Source: Methylobacterium sp. Leaf125 (GTDB lineage Bacteria > Pseudomonadota > Alphaproteobacteria > Rhizobiales > Beijerinckiaceae). Taken from it: DNA of 64,000 bases. This document shows positions 42,388 through 50,615 of the stretch, one piece after another; position 1 is the first letter of the stretch, and every line of letters begins with the position of its first letter. Made by a program: the position numbers and the translations under genes. The DNA is taken from positions 233,039 through 297,038 of the forward strand of contig NZ_LMNU01000034.1 of the NCBI RefSeq assembly GCF_001423085.1, written 5' to 3'. The notes beneath the pieces were generated by a model that was not told where the DNA came from, did no database searches, and saw only the letters and a program-made list of their open reading frames with translations.

Positions 42388-43842
42388 TCACCCCCGCGGA
42401 TGCACCGTCATGTGCAGCCCGTGCTCCGGCCGCAGCGTGACGCGGTGGAGCGGGACCACCGGGGCGTGGTCGTCGGCCAGGGTGAAGCGCGCCGCGCGGG
42501 CGATGTGGGCGAGCACCACCACCGCCTCCTGCAGCGAGAAGCTCTGGCCGATGCAGACGCGGGGGCCGGCCCCGAACGGCAGGTAGGCGAAGCGCGGAAT
42601 CGCGGCCCGGGCCTCGGGCAGGAAGCGCTCGGGCATGAAGGCGCCGGGCTCCTGCCACAGGGTCTTGTGGCGATGGAGCACGTAGGGCGCCACCATCACC
42701 AGGGAGCCCTTGGGGATCTTGATGCGGCCGATCCGGTCCTCCGCGATGGCCTGCCGGCTCAGGAAGGGCACCGGCGGGAACAGCCGCATGGTCTCCTCCA
42801 TCACGGCCTTGGTGTAGGGCAGCGCATCCGCGTCGAAGTCCTGGCCCGCCGGCACGGCATCGACCTCCGCCTCGATCCGCGCCTGGGCGGCGGGGTCCTG
42901 CGACAGGCAGTAGAGCGCCCAGGTCAGGGCGTTGGCCGTGGTCTCGTGGCCGGCGGCGATGAAGGTGACGATGTTGGCCTTCACCTCGAGGTCGGTGAGC
43001 CCCTTGCCGGTTTCGGGGTCCTGCGCCTTCAGGAGGAGCGTCAGCAGGTCGGCGGGCGCGGTCCCCTGCGCGATCAGGGCGCGGCGGCGCTCGATCAGTT
43101 CGTCCACCACCTCGGCGAAGAAGCGGAGGGCAGGCCGCGCCCGCAGGCGGCCGATGCGCGGCACGAAGCCCGGCACCCCGAACACGTCGAGGGGGTCGAT
43201 CGGACCGACCGATTCGAGGAAGCGGGTGATCGCGCGGCCCAGGGCGTCGGGGTCGCTGGCGAGGCCGTTGGTGAAGATCGTCCGCTCCAGCACGTCGAGG
43301 GTGACGCGGGTCATCTCCAGGGCGACGTCGATGCGGGTGCCGTCGCGGCGGGCCAGCCGGCGCGCGATGCGGGCACCGGCGGCGTTCATGGCTCCGTTGA
43401 AACCGAGCACGTGCCGGGCCGAGAAGATCGGCGCCAGGGTCCGGCGCTGCAGCTTCCACTCCTCGCCCTCGGCGGTGAGCAGGCCGTTGCCGAGGCCGGG
43501 CGCCAGGACCCGCCGCTGCAGGTCGTCCTTGCGATAATTGGCGGCGTTCTCGACGTAGAGGTAGCGGATCAGGGCCGGGTCGCTCACCACGGTGACGCGC
43601 CCGAGGGCGCCGTCGGCGGCCACCACCGGCTTCTCGAAATGCACGTCGAGCCAGGTCGTCAGGGGGTTGGCGCGGGCCGCCTTGAGGAAGCCGAACAGGC
43701 CCGGCTGCTCGCGCAGGGGCTTCGGGACCGCGGGCCGGAAGCGGACCGGCGCGGCCGGGTCGACCCCGGCGTGGCCGGTCTGGACGTCGCCCCTCCGGGT
43801 TTCGTCGATCGGGGCTTCAACGCGGGCGGCGGCACTCGACAT
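42388..43842 (-). CDS. Cytochrome P450
   Basis: The protein has 484 residues from the ATG at 43842. The I-helix AAGHETTANAL (oxygen activation), K-helix EETMRLFPP (ExxR), MPERFLPE, and haem-binding FGAGPRVCIGQSF with proximal Cys430 are all present. It resembles CYP102/CYP4-like soluble class E P450s, with no membrane anchor; the first 45 residues are a disordered extension. No ferredoxin or reductase gene is adjacent, so redox partners are elsewhere. Substrate unknown; fatty-acid or terpenoid hydroxylation would fit the group. It is divergent from fumC across 142 bp. Confidence 0.93.
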   Translation of the reverse strand: MSSAAARVEAPIDETRRGDVQTGHAGVDPAAPVRFRPAVPKPLREQPGLFGFLKAARANPLTTWLDVHFEKPVVAADGALGRVTVVSDPALIRYLYVENAANYRKDDLQRRVLAPGLGNGLLTAEGEEWKLQRRTLAPIFSARHVLGFNGAMNAAGARIARRLARRDGTRIDVALEMTRVTLDVLERTIFTNGLASDPDALGRAITRFLESVGPIDPLDVFGVPGFVPRIGRLRARPALRFFAEVVDELIERRRALIAQGTAPADLLTLLLKAQDPETGKGLTDLEVKANIVTFIAAGHETTANALTWALYCLSQDPAAQARIEAEVDAVPAGQDFDADALPYTKAVMEETMRLFPPVPFLSRQAIAEDRIGRIKIPKGSLVMVAPYVLHRHKTLWQEPGAFMPERFLPEARAAIPRFAYLPFGAGPRVCIGQSFSLQEAVVVLAHIARAARFTLADDHAPVVPLHRVTLRPEHGLHMTVHPRG

Positions 43843-43984
43843 CGACGACACTCCGGGCCCGGGCTCCGGGCTGATAAACCATGACAATTCGGCGCCGGGC
43901 ACACGGCCCGCTGGACCTGCGCCATCGCGCTCCGACCACGTGCGGTTTAAGTAGGGTCCGCTTGAACCAGACGAAGAGGCCACG

Positions 43985-45397
43985 ATGTCGCCCACCGAGA
44001 CGCCCGCCACCCGCACCGAGTCCGACACCTTCGGCCCGATCGAGGTCCCGGCGCATCGCTACTGGGGCGCGCAGACGCAGCGCTCGATCCAGAACTTCAA
44101 GATCGGCACGGAGAAGATGCCGGCGCCCCTCGTCCACGCCCTCGGCATGGTCAAGCAGGCCGCCGCCCTGGTGAACCAGGATCTCGGCGCCCTCGACCCG
44201 AAGGTGGCCCAGGCCGTCGCGGCCTCCGCGGCCGAGGTGGTCTCGGGCGAGCACGACCAGGAATTTCCCCTGGCGGTCTGGCAGACGGGCTCCGGCACCC
44301 AGTCGAACATGAACGCCAACGAGGTGATCGCCAGCCTCGCCAACGAGCTGCTCGGCGGCAAGCGCGGCGGCAAGTCCCCGGTCCATCCCAACGACCACGT
44401 CAATCGCGGCCAGTCCTCGAACGACGTCTTCCCGACCGCGATGCACATCGCGGTCTCGCGCGAGATCAACGACCGGCTGCTGCCCGCCCTCCAGCACCTG
44501 CAGCACGCGCTCCAGGCCAAGTCCGAGGCGTTCGCCAGCATCGTCAAGATCGGCCGCACCCACCTGCAGGACGCGACCCCGGTCTCCCTCGGCCAGGAGT
44601 TCTCCGGCTACGTGGCGCAGGTGGCCCTCGGCACCGAGCGTGTGAAGGCGACCCTGCCGGGCGTGCTGGCGCTGGCCCAGGGCGGCACGGCGGTGGGCAC
44701 CGGCCTCAACGCCCATCCCGCCTTCGCGGAGAAGTTCGCGGCCAAGGTCGCGGAGCTGACCGGTCTGCCCTTCACCTCGGCCGCCAACAAGTTCGAGGCC
44801 CTGGCCACCCATGACGCCCTGGTCTTCACGCAAGGCGCACTCACGGCGCTCGCCTCCGGCCTGTTCAAGATCGCCCAGGACATCCGCTTCCTCGGCTCGG
44901 GCCCGCGCTCGGGCCTCGGCGAGCTCTCGCTGCCGGAGAACGAGCCCGGTTCGTCGATCATGCCCGGCAAGGTCAACCCGACCCAGTGCGAGGCCCTGAC
45001 GATGGTCTGCGCCCAGGTGATCGGCAACGGCACCACCGTGAGCTTCGCCGGCAGCCAGGGTAATTTCGAGCTGAACGTGTTCAAGCCGGTGATCGCCAAC
45101 GCGGTGCTGCAGTCGATCCGCATCCTGGCCGACGCCGCCGTGAGCTTCACCGACAACTGCGTCGTCGGCATCAAGGCCAACGAGGACAAGATCGCCGACC
45201 TGATGAGCCGTTCGCTCATGCTGGTGACCGCGCTCGCCCCCTCGATCGGCTACGACAAGGCCGCCGAGATCGCCAAGACGGCGCACAAGAACGGCACCAC
45301 CCTCAAGGAGGAGGCCCTGCGCCTCGGCTACGTCACGGCCGAGGAGTTCGAGCGGGTGGTCCGCCCGGAGACGATGCTGGCGCCCAGCGCCGAGTGA
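43985..45397 (+). CDS. fumC: Fumarate hydratase class II
   Basis: The protein has 470 residues. RYWGAQTQRSIQNFKIG, GSGTQSNMNANEVI, the His in GRTHLQDATPVSLGQEFSGY and the superfamily loop GSSIMPGKVNPTQCE are present. It is the iron-independent TCA-cycle fumarase that interconverts fumarate and malate. Two small genes follow on the same strand (DUF4169 and a ribbon-helix-helix protein), a grouping often seen with fumC in Rhizobiales. Confidence 0.97.
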   Translation: MSPTETPATRTESDTFGPIEVPAHRYWGAQTQRSIQNFKIGTEKMPAPLVHALGMVKQAAALVNQDLGALDPKVAQAVAASAAEVVSGEHDQEFPLAVWQTGSGTQSNMNANEVIASLANELLGGKRGGKSPVHPNDHVNRGQSSNDVFPTAMHIAVSREINDRLLPALQHLQHALQAKSEAFASIVKIGRTHLQDATPVSLGQEFSGYVAQVALGTERVKATLPGVLALAQGGTAVGTGLNAHPAFAEKFAAKVAELTGLPFTSAANKFEALATHDALVFTQGALTALASGLFKIAQDIRFLGSGPRSGLGELSLPENEPGSSIMPGKVNPTQCEALTMVCAQVIGNGTTVSFAGSQGNFELNVFKPVIANAVLQSIRILADAAVSFTDNCVVGIKANEDKIADLMSRSLMLVTALAPSIGYDKAAEIAKTAHKNGTTLKEEALRLGYVTAEEFERVVRPETMLAPSAE

Positions 45398-45411
45398 GGG
45401 AGCCGACCGGC

Positions 45412-45603
45412 ATGGCGGAGATCATCAACCTGCGTCAGGCCCGCAAGGCCAAGGCCCGCGACGTCAAGGAGGCGCAGGCGGCGGACAACCGCATCGCCTT
45501 CGGCCGCCCGAAGAAGGCCAGGACCCTGGCGGAGGCCAAGAAGGCGATCGCGTTCGCCCGCCACGAGGGCCACAAGCTGGTGGGGCCCGAGTCGGAGGGG
45601 TGA
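45412..45603 (+). CDS. DUF4169 family small basic protein
   Basis: The protein has 63 residues from the ATG at 45412, 14 bp after fumC. AEIINLRQARKAKARDVKEAQAADNRIAFGRPK is the typical DUF4169 sequence: a short Lys/Arg/Ala-rich helix. Function unknown; conserved next to fumC in many alphaproteobacteria. After it, 45620-45655 holds an imperfect CCCTCC/GGGAGAGGG hairpin of a type common between genes. Confidence 0.82.
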   Translation: MAEIINLRQARKAKARDVKEAQAADNRIAFGRPKKARTLAEAKKAIAFARHEGHKLVGPESEG

Positions 45604-45661
45604 TGGGGATGGCGGGTGCGCATCTCCCCCTCCCTCCTGCGGGAGAGGGCCCGGCATCGGA

Positions 45662-45880
45662 ATGACCACCGGCATCACCAAGCGCTCGGTGATGATCGCC
45701 GGCCACCGGACCAGCGTCTCCCTGGAAGACCCGTTCTGGGAGGTCCTGCGGGAGATCGCGGCGGCCCGCGACCAGTCCGTCCAGGCCCTGATCGGCGCCA
45801 TCGATGCCGGCCGGGAGGGCCAGAACCTCTCATCCGCCCTGCGGGTGTTCGTCCTGACCAGCCTGCGCGATCGCGCCTGA
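45662..45880 (+). CDS. Ribbon-helix-helix domain protein
   Basis: The protein has 72 residues. TKRSVMIAGHRTSVSLEDPFWEVLREIAAARDQSVQALIGAIDAGR is the RHH_4 pattern (beta-strand with basic residues, then two helices), found beside fumC/DUF4169 in Rhizobiales. It probably binds DNA as a dimer. Its final 51 bp overlap the 3' end of the convergent AraC-type gene. Confidence 0.82.
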   Translation: MTTGITKRSVMIAGHRTSVSLEDPFWEVLREIAAARDQSVQALIGAIDAGREGQNLSSALRVFVLTSLRDRA

Positions 45881-46717
45881 GCGTCGCGACGGGATCGGGC
45901 GGCGGATGTCCTGCAGGCTGTAGGAGGCCGGCGCGCCGAAGGTCCGGCGGAAGGCGTTGGCGAAATGCGCCTGGTCGGCGAACGCCGCCTCATGGGCGGC
46001 CCCGGTGAAGTTGGCACCGCGCATGACGGCCTCGATGGCGCGGCGCATGCGCAGCCAGCCGCGATAGCGCCGGAAGGGGACGCCCATGGTCGCACGGAAG
46101 AGGTGCTGCATCCGCGACGAGGACAAGGACGCCGCCATGGCCAGCCGTCCCGCGCTCATCCGGGCCTCCGGCCGGGCCCGCAGGTCGACGAGGATGTCCG
46201 CGATCCGGGGATCGACCCGTCGGTCGACCCGCCGGGCCGCGAAGCCGGACAGGTCGGCGACCGCCGCGCCGGCCCAATCGCAGGCGTCGCGGTGCTCGAA
46301 CAGCGAACGCAGGACGCCGATCTCCCCGCTCATGCCCACGAGGGCGGTGCCGACCGTCTCGGCCGGACCCATCAGGCCGGTCAGGGCCCAGGCTCCGGCA
46401 TCGGGCTCGCGATAGAGGACGCCGATAGGCGCACCGGCGCAATCCAGCTCATGCGGCATCCCGGCCGGGATGAAGGCCGTGCGGCAGGTGATCCACGCCC
46501 CCGGCGCGAAGCGGATGCGGAAGGCCTCGTAGAGCCCGGCGAGGTAGACCGGGGCCCCGTGCTGGTGGCTGGCATGGTTGGTCAGCGGCCCCGCGTAGAG
46601 CGTATGCGCGCCCTCGACATGCCAGAGCGGGGCGGGCGAGGTGCCGGGCGGCGCAGCACGTTCGTTCAAGCTGAGCGCCCTCCCGCCGCGATAGACCGTC
46701 GGCGACCGGTCCCGCAC
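45830..46717 (-). CDS. AraC family transcriptional regulator
   Basis: The protein has about 295 residues from a GTG at 46717 that has AGGA at a suitable distance; a GTG at 46771 would overlap the divergent gene. The N-terminal half is a cupin-like effector domain (LYAGPLTNHASHQHGAPVYLAGL with paired His). The C-terminal double helix-turn-helix covers about residues 190-285 (LAMAASLSSSRMQHLFRATMGVPFRRYRGWLRM and AAHEAAFADQAHFANAFRRTFGAPA). It most likely controls the divergent exported metallo-hydrolase 40 bp away. Confidence 0.88.
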   Translation of the reverse strand: MRDRSPTVYRGGRALSLNERAAPPGTSPAPLWHVEGAHTLYAGPLTNHASHQHGAPVYLAGLYEAFRIRFAPGAWITCRTAFIPAGMPHELDCAGAPIGVLYREPDAGAWALTGLMGPAETVGTALVGMSGEIGVLRSLFEHRDACDWAGAAVADLSGFAARRVDRRVDPRIADILVDLRARPEARMSAGRLAMAASLSSSRMQHLFRATMGVPFRRYRGWLRMRRAIEAVMRGANFTGAAHEAAFADQAHFANAFRRTFGAPASYSLQDIRRPIPSRRSGAIAQAGQDEHPQGG

Positions 46718-46757
46718 CCATCCTGACGGAACCGGCCCTCTCGGGAAACTCCCAGCG

Positions 46758-47774
46758 ATGACCGAACTCACCCGCCGTCATCTCGCCGCCACCCTGGTCG
46801 CCGGCCTCGCCCTGCCGAGGTCGGCCCTGGCTGGCACGTCCACGCCGAACCTGGCCCCAAACATTCTGGCCCCGCAAGTCCTGGCCCCAAACGTCCCGGT
46901 CGATGGGCTGCAGCCGATACGCCTCGGGACCTTCACCGTCACGGCCCTGCGCGATGCCGACGCGGTCATCGACGGGCCCTGGCCGATCGTGGGCGAGGAC
47001 CGTCCGAGGGCGGAGGTCGAGGCTTTGATGCGCGAGAACCATCGGCCGGCGGACCGTTTCCGCCCCGGCTTCACGCCGATCCTGGTCCGGACCGGCCGCG
47101 AGACCGTTCTCTTCGACACCGGAAACGGCGCCGTGGGCTTCATCCCGCGCCCGGCCGGCGGGCAGCTGGCGCAGCGGGTTCGGCAGGCCGGGCTGTCACC
47201 GGAGGACATCGACCTCGTGGTCCTGACGCATTGCCACACCGACCATATCGGCGGTCTCCTCGAGGACGGGCGCCCGCTCTTCCCGAACGCCCGTTACGTC
47301 GTGGGCGAACGGGAATTCGCCTTCTGGACGGATGACGATCGCCTCGCGGCTGCGCCCGAGGGCAACGCGTACCGGTCGGCCCGCGTCTTCCGCAGCCACC
47401 TGCTTCCCCTCGCCGACCGGATTCGCCTCGTATCCCCGGGCCAGACGGTGGTTCCGGGCATCGATGCCGTGGCGGCCTTCGGCCACACGCCGGGGCACCT
47501 CGCCTTCCACGTGGAGAGCGCGGGCCAGCGCCTGCTGGTCTGGGGCGACTGCGCCCATCACGAGGTGGCCTCGCTGGCCCGGCCCGACTGGCACGCCCTG
47601 TTCGACATGGACAAGGCGGCCGGCGCCGCCACCCGGCGGACGATCTACGACATGGCCGCCACCGATCGTGTCCTCGTCGCCGGTTACCACACCGACTTCC
47701 CGTCGCTGGGGTACGTCGTCCGCGACGGACTGGGATATCGCTGGAGCCCGATGTCGGAGCGGCCCCGGCGCTGA
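46758..47774 (+). CDS. Exported metallo-beta-lactamase-fold hydrolase
   Basis: The protein has 338 residues. The N-terminus RRHLAATLVAGLALPRSALA is a Tat-like signal. The mature protein has the MBL motif THCHTDHIGGL (HxHxDH), a later His in FGHTPGHLAFHV, an Asp in WGDCAHHE and a terminal His in GYHTDFPS, so a binuclear zinc site is complete. A short peptide repeat LAPNILAPQVLAPNV follows the signal. Lactonases, quorum quenchers and general hydrolases share this fold; the substrate is unknown. It is divergent from an AraC regulator that probably controls it. Confidence 0.87.
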   Translation: MTELTRRHLAATLVAGLALPRSALAGTSTPNLAPNILAPQVLAPNVPVDGLQPIRLGTFTVTALRDADAVIDGPWPIVGEDRPRAEVEALMRENHRPADRFRPGFTPILVRTGRETVLFDTGNGAVGFIPRPAGGQLAQRVRQAGLSPEDIDLVVLTHCHTDHIGGLLEDGRPLFPNARYVVGEREFAFWTDDDRLAAAPEGNAYRSARVFRSHLLPLADRIRLVSPGQTVVPGIDAVAAFGHTPGHLAFHVESAGQRLLVWGDCAHHEVASLARPDWHALFDMDKAAGAATRRTIYDMAATDRVLVAGYHTDFPSLGYVVRDGLGYRWSPMSERPRR

Positions 47775-47781
47775 TGCGTCC

Positions 47782-49164
47782 CTACTCCGCCGCCAGCATC
47801 GCCCGCTCGGGCAATCCCGCCAACGCCGCCGGCTTCGGGCCGCCGGTCGCCCAGTCCAGCAGTTCCGCCGTGTGGACGATCGGGATCGCCGTCCCCTTCC
47901 CGATCTGGGTGGCGCAGCCGATGTTGCCGGTGGCGATGACGTCGGGGCGCATCCGCTCGATGTTGGCGACCTTCCGGTCCCGCAGCCGGGCGGCGATCTC
48001 GGGCTGGAGGATGTTGTAGGTGCCGGCCGAGCCGCAGCAGATGTGGCCCTCGGGCACGTCCTTCACGGTGAAGCCCGCCGTCTTCAGGAGGTTCTTCGGC
48101 TCGGTGCGGATGCCCTGGCCGTGCTGCATCGAGCAGGCCGAGTGGTAGGCGACCACGAGGTCGGTCTCGACGATCGGCGGCATCAACCCGATGGTGGCCA
48201 TGTACTCGGTGACGTCCTTGGCGATGGCGGAGACCCGCTTCGCCTTCTCCGCATAGGCCGGGTCCTCGCGGAACATGAAGCCGTAATCCTTGATCGTCGT
48301 GCCGCAACCGGAGGCGGTGACGAGAATCGCATCGAGACCGGCGCCGTCCATCTCGGCGATCCAGGCGTCAATGGTGCGCTGGGCCTGGGCATGCGACGAA
48401 TCCGCCTTGCCCATGTGATGGGTGAGCGCGCCGCAGCAGCCCTCACCCGCGGCCTGGACCACTTCGACCCCGTGCCGGGTCAGGAGCCGGATCGCCGCCT
48501 CGTTGAAATCGGGACGGAGCACGCTCTGGGCGCAACCGCGCAGCAGGGCCACGCGACCTCGACGCGACGGTGCGGTATACCCATGCAACGCCGCGCTCGC
48601 TTCCAGGGCCCGCGTCTCGGCCGGGAAGGTGCCGGGCCGGTCGGTCGGATTGCGGTTCGGCAGGTGGGCCGGGGCGAGGTCGAGCATGGCCGCGAGGCGG
48701 TTGCCGACCCGCGGCAGGCGCGCCACCAGGGGCCGGAACGGGGCCCCGATCTTCGCCCCCAGAAGGGCCAGCCGGAAGCGGTTCGGGTAGGGCAGCACGA
48801 AGGCCAGCACGCTGCGGAGGAGCCGGTCGCTCAACGGACGCCGATAGGTTTCCTCGATATAGCTCCGCGCATGGTCGACGAGGTGCATGTAGTGCACACC
48901 CGAGGGACAGGTCGTCATGCAGGACAGGCAGGACAGGCAGCGGTCGACATGCTTGACGACTTCCGGCACCGCCGGCTTTCCGCCCTCGAGCATGTCCTTG
49001 ATCAGGTAGATCCGCCCGCGCGGCGAATCGAGTTCATCGCCGAGCAGAAGATATGTCGGGCAGGTCGCGGTGCAGAACCCGCAATGCACGCACGTCCGGA
49101 GGATCTTCTCGGACGCCGCCATGGCCGGATCGGCGAGTTGCGTCAGGCTGAAATTGGTCTGCAC
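47782..49164 (-). CDS. glcF: Glycolate oxidase iron-sulphur subunit GlcF
   Basis: The protein has 460 residues from a GTG at 49164 preceded by GAGGA. Two [4Fe-4S] motifs, CVHCGFCTATCPTYL and CLSCLSCMTTCPSGVHY, lie in the first 115 residues; two cysteine-rich CCG domains follow (RGCAQSVL to GEGCCGALTHH and YHSACSMQHGQG to CCGSAGTYNI). It carries electrons from the GlcD/GlcE flavoprotein to quinones when glycolate is oxidised to glyoxylate. GlcE lies just upstream; no glcD is next to them. Confidence 0.94.
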   Translation of the reverse strand: MQTNFSLTQLADPAMAASEKILRTCVHCGFCTATCPTYLLLGDELDSPRGRIYLIKDMLEGGKPAVPEVVKHVDRCLSCLSCMTTCPSGVHYMHLVDHARSYIEETYRRPLSDRLLRSVLAFVLPYPNRFRLALLGAKIGAPFRPLVARLPRVGNRLAAMLDLAPAHLPNRNPTDRPGTFPAETRALEASAALHGYTAPSRRGRVALLRGCAQSVLRPDFNEAAIRLLTRHGVEVVQAAGEGCCGALTHHMGKADSSHAQAQRTIDAWIAEMDGAGLDAILVTASGCGTTIKDYGFMFREDPAYAEKAKRVSAIAKDVTEYMATIGLMPPIVETDLVVAYHSACSMQHGQGIRTEPKNLLKTAGFTVKDVPEGHICCGSAGTYNILQPEIAARLRDRKVANIERMRPDVIATGNIGCATQIGKGTAIPIVHTAELLDWATGGPKPAALAGLPERAMLAAE

Positions 49165-49326
49165 GGTGAGTCCTCGGGTCCACCCTCGTGCCGTCCATCG
49201 GGTCCGGCCCGCGTCGGCATCGTCTTCTTGGTCCCACCTGTTTAGAGGGTCTCGCGCCGGTTGCCGAGCCTTGGAATCGCTCCGAACAGCGCAGGCGGCG
49301 CGACCTCGTCCCGCACCGCCCCCCGC

Positions 49327-50514
49327 TCAGAGACCGGCGTACATCCGCCCCGGATTGAACAGGCCGTGCGGATCATGCGCCGCCTTGATGCCCGCGGTGA
49401 TCCGCATGAGGGGCTCGGCCAGCGGCTCGAAGACCGGCACGGCCGCCCGGACGGCGTCGGGTGCCCGCACCAGGCTCGCGTGCCCACCCTGTGCCCGTAC
49501 GGCGGCGCGGACGCCTTCGGCACCGGCATCGCCGGCCGCATCGGTCGCGAGCCAGATCAGCCCACCACCCCAGTCGTAGAACCAGCGCGCGTCGCGCCGG
49601 GCGGCGATCGCGGCGGTGACGGCGGGGCCGCGGGTCGGCGCGACGGAGATGCGCCAGACCGCGGAACTCCGCGGCTCGGCGAAGGCGGCAACGTCGCGAA
49701 TACGCGTCCAGAGCGCCGTTCCCGCCTCGCCCTCGACGATCTCCGGTTGGCCGAAGCGCTTGAGCAGACGACGCAATTCGCCGAGGCGGTAATCGATCGA
49801 CTCCGAGAAACCCTCGATCCGCATCAGCGTCCGCGCCGCGCCGCCTTCGATCCCGGCCGGCAGGTGGGCAGCGCCAGTCAGCTCGAAGGGTGAGCCGAGG
49901 GCGGCGCTCAGGGCCGTGATGGCGCGGGCATCGTCGAGGTCCGGGAATGCGAGCGTGGCGACCCGTTCCTGAACAGGGAGCACCTTGAAGGTCACCTCCG
50001 TCAGGAGACCGAGGGTGCCCCAGGACCCGGCCATCAGCTTCACCAGGTCGAGCCCGGTCACGTTCTTCATGACCCGCCCGCCCGATTTGATCGCCTCGCC
50101 GCGCCCGTTGATGAAGCGCACCCCGATGAGGCTGTCGCGAGCGGCGCCCGCGTTGATCCGGCGCGGCCCGGAAGTGTTGGCCGCCGCCACGGCGCCGAAG
50201 GTCGGTTCTCCGGTCGTGCCCATCAGGGAGCGGTGGTCCATGGGTTCGAAGGGCAGCATCTGCCCGCGGGCCGCGAGAAGGGCCTGAACCTCGGCCAGGG
50301 GCGTCCCGGCCCGGGCGGCGACCACCATCTCCGCGGGCTCGTAGAGCGTGATGCCGCTCAGGCCCACGCTGGAGAGCGTCGCTTCGTCCTGAGCCGGCCG
50401 TCCGATCCCGGCCTTGGTCGCTCCGCCGACGAGGCGGAGCCGCTCCGGGCTCCCGACGGCCGCGCGGACGATCTCGGCCGCGGCGCCCTCGTCCTGAGGC
50501 TCATATGTACGCAT
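49327..50514 (-). CDS. glcE: Glycolate oxidase FAD-binding subunit GlcE
   Basis: The protein has 395 residues. It is a shortened PCMH-type FAD-binding protein: LRLVGGATKAGIGRP, GMLPFEPMDHRSLMGTTGEPTFGAVAAANTSGPRRINAGAARD-type central part and GRVMKNVTGLDLVKLMAGSWGTLGLLTEVTFKVLP. The C-terminus AAHDPHGLFNPGRMY is shared with GlcD. It forms the GlcDEF complex. A 162-bp gap separates it from glcF. The gene upstream is a flippase, so glcD must be elsewhere in the genome. Confidence 0.93.
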   Translation of the reverse strand: MRTYEPQDEGAAAEIVRAAVGSPERLRLVGGATKAGIGRPAQDEATLSSVGLSGITLYEPAEMVVAARAGTPLAEVQALLAARGQMLPFEPMDHRSLMGTTGEPTFGAVAAANTSGPRRINAGAARDSLIGVRFINGRGEAIKSGGRVMKNVTGLDLVKLMAGSWGTLGLLTEVTFKVLPVQERVATLAFPDLDDARAITALSAALGSPFELTGAAHLPAGIEGGAARTLMRIEGFSESIDYRLGELRRLLKRFGQPEIVEGEAGTALWTRIRDVAAFAEPRSSAVWRISVAPTRGPAVTAAIAARRDARWFYDWGGGLIWLATDAAGDAGAEGVRAAVRAQGGHASLVRAPDAVRAAVPVFEPLAEPLMRITAGIKAAHDPHGLFNPGRMYAGL

Positions 50515-50615
50515 CGATTCCTACCCGATCCGGGGCACTCTGCGGCGCCCTCGATCCTGTTCCTGTGAAGCCACCTTAGAGGAGGTTCGTGCCGATGGCA
50601 TCCGGTTCGGATCGG

